A stretch of 64,000 nt of DNA from contig NC_073745.1 in NCBI RefSeq assembly GCF_029784135.1, positions 242,449,946 to 242,513,945 on the forward strand. The letters run 5' to 3'. The notes under the pieces were generated by a model that saw only the letters and a program-made list of their open reading frames with translations, ran no database searches and was not told where the DNA came from. Of this stretch, positions 56,324 to 64,000 are shown one piece after another. Numbering within the stretch: the first letter of the stretch is position 1; every line of letters begins with the position of its first letter. The position numbers and the translations under genes were made by a program. The DNA is from Toxorhynchites rutilus septentrionalis. Lineage: Eukaryota; Arthropoda; Insecta; Diptera; Culicidae.

Positions 56324-59003
56324 GGAGGTATTCTAGTGTAGATACACGAATTTCGAACGTTTTTTTTCGAGCGCCGTAATAACAAAACAAAGAGTATTTT
56401 TACGATCAATTATATCATTATTTGTTCATCTATCTTTCAACGATAAAACAAAAAAAACCAAAGGAGAAAAAATATTCATAGCTAGAATGGTTACAAGCTG
56501 ATGAAATGAGGGGGTTCAAAAAAAGTTTTGCCATGCCGTACACGATGCCAGCCCTTCCGGTTTTCTGAATCAAACAAATCGAACAGATTCTGAATCAGTA
56601 AAGAACCTATCGCAAGAACCTTGGACAAGTCAAAAACATATATATTTTTTGGAAATAGTAAAATTTAAAAAATATAACTTTTTAGAGGTTCATGGGATAG
56701 AGAGATGCATACAGATTCTATTCATATGAATTCGACATGAATCGGTTCAATAGAACTTGAGATATCGTGTACGCCAGGTTGAAAAAAACAGGAAGTGGGT
56801 TATATCTATGGTATAACCGCAATGGGGACGTATGACTATCGTTGATTTAGTGATCATTTGTTTGAAGTTGAATCTGAATTCATTCTGAATGAATGAATAA
56901 ATGAATATTTGGGGGACTTCGAAAACGAGAGCGTTACGTTGGAGGTACAAGGTTTTATGCATCTAATATTGGATACGAAAATGTCCTCCTGATGGAGAAG
57001 AATAATCTTCAGAAGCTTTCCTGCTAATTGCACTTGATTGAAAAATTACAGAACTAAATGTATTTGGTCGCAGTATTATATGTATAGAAAACATTACAAT
57101 AAATTCGTTCGCTTGCATGTAATTTTCAATTCCAAGAGGAACTGGCTGATTATTTTGCAGCAACGACATCTTTCCGGATTCTCCTCGATTCTTCTCGAAA
57201 TCCACCAGTGGTTAATGCTAACTCGATAACCACCTGTTGATTGCACTTGATTGAAAAATCACACAATTAATTGTATTTGGTCGCAGTATTAAATGGATAG
57301 AAAACATTATAATAAACTCTTTCGCTTGAATATAATTTTCAAGTCCAAGTGGGACTGGCAGATTATTATACAGCAACGATCACTTCATTCCGGATTCTTC
57401 TTGATAAGCAGCGAACGTAAAGAGTTGCACGCGTGTATGCGTGTGGCAGTTGCTTCGATACCTCAAGCGGAACCAATTTTCGATGCTGGTACTTTCTCGG
57501 CCGTCTTCTCTTCTCCTTCTGATGGATCGGCTTTTCTGCCCTCACTCACAGTTCCAAACAAACTGCATCTCTTTCAGGTCAGGTCAGGCCAGGTAATGAA
57601 TCCCTCGATCCCTCGCCGTCCAGCTCGTTCAATTATGATGTTGCCTTGTCGATGTCCTCACGAAAAATGAATACGTTTCACCACCAGAATATCGCTTATA
57701 TATGCTTTTTGTGCATATATATTTTGTGTATTGAATGGAGAGAAGGTGCGGTTTACGATGTCAATTCGGAAGGCAAACTAGAGGGGAATGAACTCTCTGA
57801 GTTTGAAACTTTCGGCAACTGAGCATTAATCGTTTGAAAATTATACAATTTTCACGATGCGAAACATTTTCCGTTGCGCGCGCATACAATATTGGATACG
57901 AAAATTTTATGGGGAAGAATAATTTTCAGAAGCTTTCCTGTTAATTGCGATTGATTGAAAAACCACAAAACCAAATGTATTTGGTTGCAGTGTTATATGG
58001 ATAGAAAACATTAGAATAAACTCTTTCGCATCAATGTGTTTTTCAATTCCCAGGGGAACTGGTAGAGTATTTTTCAGCAACGATTAGATTTTCCCAGATT
58101 TTCCTCGATACTCGAAGCCCACCAGTGGTTAATGCTAACTCGATAACCACCTGTTAATTGTACTTTATTGAAAAATCACAATACTAAATGTATTTAGTCG
58201 CAGTGTTACATGGATAGAAAACATTAAAATGAACTCTTTCGCATGAATGTATTTTTCAGTAACGATTGGATCTTTCCGAAACTTTCTCGATGCTGAATGG
58301 CATCCAAACGAAGAGTTCCGCGCGTGTATGTGTGTGTGGCGGCTGCTCCGATCTCTTCCCGGGGAACCGTTTGTGGCATCACTCCTGATGGATTCTCTTC
58401 TGGCCTAAGGTGCACAAACAGGCTCTTGGTGACACCGTTTATCCACGCTTTCATGATAAACGAAGAGCTTCACCACAATAGCGACAACATGCTCCACTCG
58501 CTGTTCAATTATAACTGAGTGGACTTCCAAGCGGCGCTCGCTTATATACCGATTGATGATTTTAATAGCCCGATTTGAAAGCAATTTTAAGACTATTGAA
58601 ACAAGTTTTTGAATCAAAAAGTAACAAGTATATAACGCGTAGACATTTTATCTTTCGAATGAAGTGTTTATCATACCGGTTCGTTCAGTTGTTTAGGAGC
58701 TATTAACGCTCAAAATCTCGGTCTCCGGCGTAACGTTTCGTTTTCGAAACTTTGGTTTTACACCCCGGTATAGAAATGAAAGACGTAGTCCTACGTCAAA
58801 ATAGTTTCGAGAAGAACGCGTTTGAAGTTCATTGTTATGGCCGTTCCAGGTTAGATACCGCATCACTAAAATGGCTCTAACTCGGTAAACAATGGGATTA
58901 TCGATAAGTTCATTGTAGGGTATTTTCTAGAATGCCTAAACTACAGAAATATGAAGGATATATTTTTTGATTTTTTTTCAAAATTTTAGACTAGAATACT
59001 GCC
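56324..59003. mobile_element. piggyBac-like MITE carrying copy iii
   Basis: TTAA flanks both ends (56320-56323 and 59004-59007), the piggyBac target. The ends read GGAGGTATTCTAGTGTA and, inverted, GGCAGTATTCTAGTCTA. Without the T-run element at 56789-58797 the element would be about 0.67 kb, with no coding capacity. Confidence 0.78.
56789..58797. mobile_element. T-run element copy iii
   Basis: The B-end CAGGAAGTGGGTTATATC follows an A-run. GACGTATGACTATCG comes at 56826, and the A-end GACGTAGTCCTACGTC closes before AAAA (58798-58801). It shares nearly all interior blocks with copy ii, but without the 710-bp duplication. Its inner minus-strand promoter-like site (TATATAAG at 58548-58541) is followed by an open frame MKAWINGVTKSLFVHLRPEE without known homology. 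No transposase is encoded. Confidence 0.88.
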
Positions 59004-59054
59004 TTAAGCGTCCGAAATATGATTCAGAACGGTAAGTGACGGACAACAAATGAG
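59004..59054. other. Short spacer with shared palindromic motif
   Basis: TCCGAAATATGATTCAGAAC (about 59011-59030) is the inverse of 44674-44697. Confidence 0.5.
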
Positions 59055-59563
59055 GGGCTTAGAATGCAAGGGGTGTATGTGACTTGATCGATTTTTCTTC
59101 ATCAACTTTTTCTTTAGTTGAGGTGCTCAGAATGCAAGGGGTGTAAGTGATTTGATCGATTTCTCTTCATCAACTTTTTATTTAGTTAATAACTCAACTG
59201 CAAAAACGTTCCAATTCAAGTTTGCTATAGAATACGATAGATGAGGCTCTGGCCTATCTTCCACATTGTCAAATACAGCTGGGAATGTATTTGCAGCTAA
59301 GTTATGACCAAAAGAGAGAGTTGATGGAGAGAAATCGATTAAATCATTTACACCCCTTTCATTCTAAGACCCTCAGTTAATAACTCAACTGCAAAAACGT
59401 TCCAATTTAAGTTTGCTATATAATCCGATAGTTGAGGTTCCGATCTATCTTCCACATTGTCAAATACAGCTGGAAATGCATTTGCAGCTAAGTAATGATC
59501 AGAAAAGAGAGTAGATGTAGAGAAATCAATCAAATCACTTACAACCCTTTCATTCTAAGTCCC
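59055..59563. mobile_element. MITE with internal tandem duplication
   Basis: The left end GGGGCTTAGAATGCAAGGGG and the inverted right end GGGACTTAGAATGAAAGGG match and continue into TGTAAGTGA.TTGAT. Inside, a unit of about 190 bp (AATAACTCAACTGCAAAAAC ... TCAAATACAGCTGG) occurs twice (about 59187 and 59376). A second near-terminal copy lies at about 59130. No coding region. Confidence 0.75.
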
Positions 59564-59757
59564 AAAATTTTTATAATTTACTAAAAAAAATATTCCAGAC
59601 TATCGAAGTTAAGTGAACAGCTCAAACAGGTAGGAGTTACAGAGTGCAAAGACACAATATAGTGTCTGTTGAAAAGAAAGCAATAAATTGAAAAAAACTT
59701 CAACGGAAATCCTCACGTGGTCAAATAAAGTAAGAAATAAAATAAAATGGTCTAGGT
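59564..59757. other. Unassigned spacer
   Basis: No feature recognised; its last 8 bases (GTCTAGGT) are the target duplication of the next element. Confidence 0.5.
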
Positions 59758-60075
59758 CAGGGGTTTTCAAATGGTGCTCCGCGGGAAATTTGTGCTCCGC
59801 GAAGTTATAGCAAATGCTCCCACTTAAAAACCCATCTTGAAAAAAATCATTCTTTAATTTAACTTCACTGGGCTTATAGTTATTTCTCTTGTTTATTCCG
59901 GGTCAGATGTAGTGTAACGTCATAGTCACGGAACCGAAATAAAATTGTTCTCAGTTGAAAAATGTCAATGCAAATAGGATTTGTTCTATTGATTAAAAAA
60001 TGCAGATGCTCCATCAAATGTTTTTGCTATAAGCAGAGCAGAGCACTTTCTGCCATAAAAAAAATCTGAAAACTG
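59758..60075. mobile_element. hAT-type MITE
   Basis: The ends CAGGGGTTTTCA and TGAAAACTG are short inverted repeats of hAT type. They are flanked by GTCTAGGT (59750-59757) and GTCTAGGC (60076-60083), an 8-bp duplication with one change. Subterminal TGCTCCGCG and GATGCTCC motifs fit hAT. There is no coding region. Confidence 0.82.
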
Positions 60076-60083
60076 GTCTAGGC

Positions 60084-63000
60084 TGTATTCGTTCTTGTTC
60101 ATTCACAACTTGTCCCTTTTTCACTTTTTTTTGCTTCTCCATTATGCTTTGATCTCTGGCAGATCTCAGATTCACATAACACTGAGGGAAGGTACACTCT
60201 TGAATGGAGAAAAACTACGAGATATGAAAGGGCTTGACCAGGATTGTGATGAGATCCAATAAAGTAATTTAGTTCCGGGAAAACCCCTTTATGTTAAAGT
60301 CCTTGTCCACAAGTTGCTTGTTTCATTCGGTCTTCTATGTTGAAAGGAAATGACGCCTTCGGTTCTAGTGTCACTTCATTGGAACGGATGAATTGCCATG
60401 AAATATTATGGCAGACTAGCTCAGCAAAAAGGTTCTTCTCGATGGAATGAATAGCAGACAATAACGCGACGATCACCAGGCTTCAGCCTCAGAAACAGAG
60501 CCTTCGATAAAGATTTGGTTCAGTGAGTCACCGGGATTTGCTACTCATCAATTAGTCTAAAAACTCCACTCTTAACGAATGGAAATGTTGCTCAGGGATC
60601 TGAAACCAATATGTATAAGTTAATTCGATATAGTGGAAATGTTCACGAATTCCGTTACGAAGGACATTACTACTCGGTTATGTATCAGTGACTGCATAGA
60701 GGCGTTAAAGCTGTCGGGTTCTCTTAATCCTATGCCCAGAGTTTATGAGCATACGCAATTGGAATGATACTGAATGAAATATACATATTTGCTTTAGCGA
60801 ACGGCGACCAAATACTACTCCGGATCGGATTTATGCGGAAAGAGGAGTGTTGAGATTTCGAGCGGAAGCAGGGTTAGAACAAAATTACGATTATTGCCTC
60901 AATATCCTGTGTGCGTTCTTGGGGAAGCAAGGACCTAGCCGTCGGAATGAGAATAAGGCTGCGACATAAAGGCTTGTCGTTAAACGGAGGAAACAGTGGA
61001 AAGGAATTTGGTTTATGAATTGAAGCGTTATTATTATTATTATATAGAGTTATGGCACTTCTCAGCATTGAGCTGGAATATTCACCTACCCCCGGGCTTC
61101 TTAAATGCCAATTATTATTATTATTAAATAATAATGGAGCATAATGTGGTAATTAATTAGCTACTATTTCCTCCGATTACTATCATTCTTCTCACTCATA
61201 GAAAATAATAAATTACATCCAACAGATTATTATTCGGAGGAAATAGGAGGAAATAGAGGAAATGGAAAGAGCGTATTTTCAAAATTATTCAAATGTGCTG
61301 AATTCAAAATTGGAACATCTCTGAAACGAATACTTCTAGGAGTTCTATTGCTAAGGGTTTTTTTTTGCCTTGAATTGATCGCTAGCATTATATAACATCA
61401 TCGAAACACGGTTCTTCTTAAAACAGTTGCGATTCGAGAAAACACCACTAAAAGTTTAACCTGCGGAATTTATTTATGATTTTTTCCACACCACACCAAA
61501 TATCATTTTTTGCTTCATGATTTTGAGTTATTCATTATGCGATTAATTTCTCACAATTTGTTCTTGAACAGTCGTTCTATATAACCAAAGGCTACCGTGC
61601 TACAATTTTTCAAATAAAAGACATGCTCAAATGCATACATCTTTTTGATTAATTACCCTTGAGTCAAAATGATCTTTCCACTCGTGGAAAATACTCAGTA
61701 TTGTGAGCCAAATACGTGTGCAATGTTTCATTCTAGTCAGAGCCAATCGAATTTGGTTGATCCGTCATTTGTCGTGGAAATGCTATTCCGAGATCGTTTA
61801 TAAGAACAAAATAGATTCCGATTATTCACAAACCAACTTTTTATCTGGATGACTGATTCCCATGGCAGCACCCCTAGGTATCATTGGATGTAACTAGAAC
61901 TTCTTCTCAAGCATTTCCAGCCTCTTTCACTTGGTCGGATTCTCGCTGTCGCCAGGACAGCGGTTGCCGCTGGGGAACACTTCGCGCGACAGTACTTTAT
62001 CACTACTCGTGCATTTCGCTCCTATACGAGCCTAGAATTTATGGGGAAAATGTAGAAGCGTGAGAGGAGGCGAAATCTGGTGGTGCAAACGAGAGAATAT
62101 TTGTGTCTCCTATCCTGGTACTATCTTTACTATGATTGGTATATTTTGGTTGTTGGAAAATGTGTTCATAAATCTCAACTACCCAGATGTATTCGTGGCG
62201 CAACCATGTACCAAATAGATAACATAGGCATTCGATGCTGAAAAGCATTTCATGTGCAACATTCAAACATACAAACATACAATGCGGTGCTGAGACGTGA
62301 ATAATTCAACTACTTCAATTAAATTCTAGAAAAACTTTTTTGCTGACATTTGTCACACTTTGAATTATAGTGTCGTCGGAAGTTTCGTTGAATTAATCCG
62401 ACTGATTTTCTATAATTGTTTTTTTAGTAACGAAATCTAGAATGATTATCCTAATCGTGCCACCATTTATCCCGAACATGTCAGTGTCATACAGTAAGCT
62501 AATTTTGGCACAGAACAAATATCTATCACCTCAAACAGTTTCTACATATTCGCTTTTTTTCAGATTACTGCTGGAATAAACATCTGAAAAAAAATTCTTC
62601 AAATTCCTCACAAATGGCTTCTGGCGGCGTCGCCATGGTGCGAATAGAGATGTGAGATATCACAGTCCACTTACAGGCCGACATCCACCAGTTGTAGGGT
62701 GCTTAACGTAATACCCGACATGCTTTGCGTGTTGATATCTCTAGACCCCCTGAATGTAACGAAACCGTGGACGGAAGACATATTTAGAATGTGGGAATAT
62801 TGTTCATGCGCCGGAGCGGATGCGGAGATTGTGAACAAAAATGTATGCAATTTGGTCGAATCTCCTTCCTGTAATGTTGAGTAGAAGGAAAACATAAAAA
62901 AATTGTTTTGAATGCGGTAGGGACGCGTATATTGTTGTCTGCGGGTAATCTCCTCGTGCCTACAAGCTTTGCCGGACGCATTGAACGTTCTGCATGTTTG

Positions 63001-63924
63001 TGCAATTGACTTCATTCAGTGTTGAAAAAAAATAATCTTCGCTAAGCTCAAATGCATAGATTTTCAGGCTAGGCTGCATCGAAAACCTATATATTCCAAA
63101 CGAAAATCAAAATGACAGATCCAGACAACCAGTGAATATGAGCAAATGAATTTTTGTTCTTCAATATGTTTTGCTCTCTAAATGGTTCAGCCTGATTTTT
63201 TTTTTATTTTCGAATTTTGATTAAAAATTAATAACAGAACGAATATCGTTTCGAATGTGATGAATATCAATTTGTTGCTTTTGTTATTCAAAGTATAAAT
63301 AACAGCGAAGATATGAGCCCCACCCAATGCCGCATTCATTCATTATAGCAAATTTGTTCATGCATCAGCGATATGAACAAACTCGTTTGTTATTGTTTGT
63401 TATTGTCATCAATATAATAAGGTCAGCGTGTTTCAAGCTGAAAAAAGTCATTTACACTGAAATAAAATCATATTCGTTACTCGTGAGTATTTGTTGATTT
63501 TCTAAGACACTGCCTAGAATAATTCTATAATTTGGAAGACCGCTAAGTGCCTTTCGGGAATTTATCTGACATGAGATGGTTATGAACTGTCTCGTCCCTG
63601 AACATATATGTTTCCTGCATTATGATGTCAATAAAACTCTAATATGCTCACTAGAGTGTCAATATATGTATGGGATAAAAAGTGATACAATAATCACGGG
63701 AACCTTACAATACCCACGGGAACCAAGCTGAAAGAAATAATGAATAATACATGATTTACCATCGCATTCGCTTGCAAAACATACCATTTTTATACGTCAA
63801 ACCGTTCATCTGTTTTACTATTTCCACTGCTGATGTCTCAAGTGGAAAATTGGTGGATAAATTTGCCGTTAATGGTATATATTATAACTTATATCCTAAG
63901 AAAGGTTCTGCGTAATATGCATTT
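60084..63924. other. Unassigned DNA
   Basis: Almost 4 kb without a supported gene. A (TTA)n run is at 61029-61042. Inverted ATTTCCTCCGA and TCGGAGGAAAT motifs lie at 61168 and 61234. Sequence at about 63790-63900 resembles 41630-41710 in T-run copy vi, so a diverged family member may end here. Open frames at 62671-63015 show no domain. Confidence 0.4.
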
Positions 63925-64000
63925 TTTTTAACCCATTTATTTATTCAAGGCTCATTAGCATTTTAGCTGTAACAGAGCCGAATTTTAATCGTGTACATGT
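63925..64000 (-). repeat. Poly(A)-tailed retroposon, copy 3 (cut by window end)
   Basis: Read on the minus strand it ends CTAATGAGCCTTGAATAAAT, then ATGGGTTAAAAAAAA, the same 3' end as the copies at 3831 and 48403. The rest lies beyond the window. Confidence 0.85.

Noticed and set aside
62671..63015. A 114-codon minus-strand frame
   Set aside because: No domain, signal peptide or paralogue; overlapping frames on the other strand are equally long.

Overview
This window looks like mosquito (Culicidae) nuclear DNA, AT-rich and built mostly from transposons. A leucine-rich immune (LRIM/APL1-type) gene, ITmD37E-type Tc1-like transposons and an I-clade LINE with RNase H all point to a mosquito. 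The genus is not determinable by eye; a culicine is my inference. I see no bacterial or viral gene, rRNA or tRNA.

Layout. 1-8.6 kb: a TA-flanked MITE, a decayed mariner, a Tc1-like relic split by a second MITE, a short poly(A) retroposon, a LINE reverse-transcriptase relic, and an ITmD37E copy. 10.4-12.3 kb: the one convincing host immune gene, a long LRIM-type protein on the minus strand (terminal exon intact, first exon not found). 12.7-18 kb: an I-like LINE relic, then a second mariner split by a 3.1-kb element carrying degenerate histone H2A gene copies with histone 3' stem-loops. 21-29 kb: two related minus-strand genes for small, probably secreted, Asn/Ser/Thr/Gln-rich proteins, separated by a hAT element, a MITE and an RNase H-bearing LINE relic. 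29.6-38.1 kb: a DD41D-like fragment, diverged repeats, and a DNA transposon with about 250-bp terminal inverted repeats whose transposase gene is interrupted by a 2.5-kb element. 40.8-43.8 kb: two more members of that inserted family, a candidate single-pass micropeptide ORF and a strong pre-miRNA-like hairpin. 44.9-48.8 kb: second ITmD37E copy, 5'-truncated I-clade LINE, second retroposon copy. 49.2-53.6 kb: a pogo-like relic with a MITE and a Tc3-like element nested in it. 53.9-60.1 kb: further members of the inserted family, two TA elements abutting on one TA, a piggyBac-like MITE, and two other MITEs. 60-64 kb: nothing recognisable except a third retroposon copy at the edge.

The most striking pattern is one repeated family, called here the T-run element (copies i-vi). 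It has one end with the palindrome GACGTAGGACTACGTC and a different other end with a second palindrome plus a half-copy of the first. Insertions lie in A/T runs and appear to duplicate about four A/T bases. In two cases the host reading frame (a mariner and the long-TIR transposon) can be followed across the insertion; a third lies in a piggyBac-like MITE. One member carries H2A promoter, coding and 3'-processing sequence, so it moves or has moved host histone DNA. I cannot assign the family to a known superfamily from the sequence alone.
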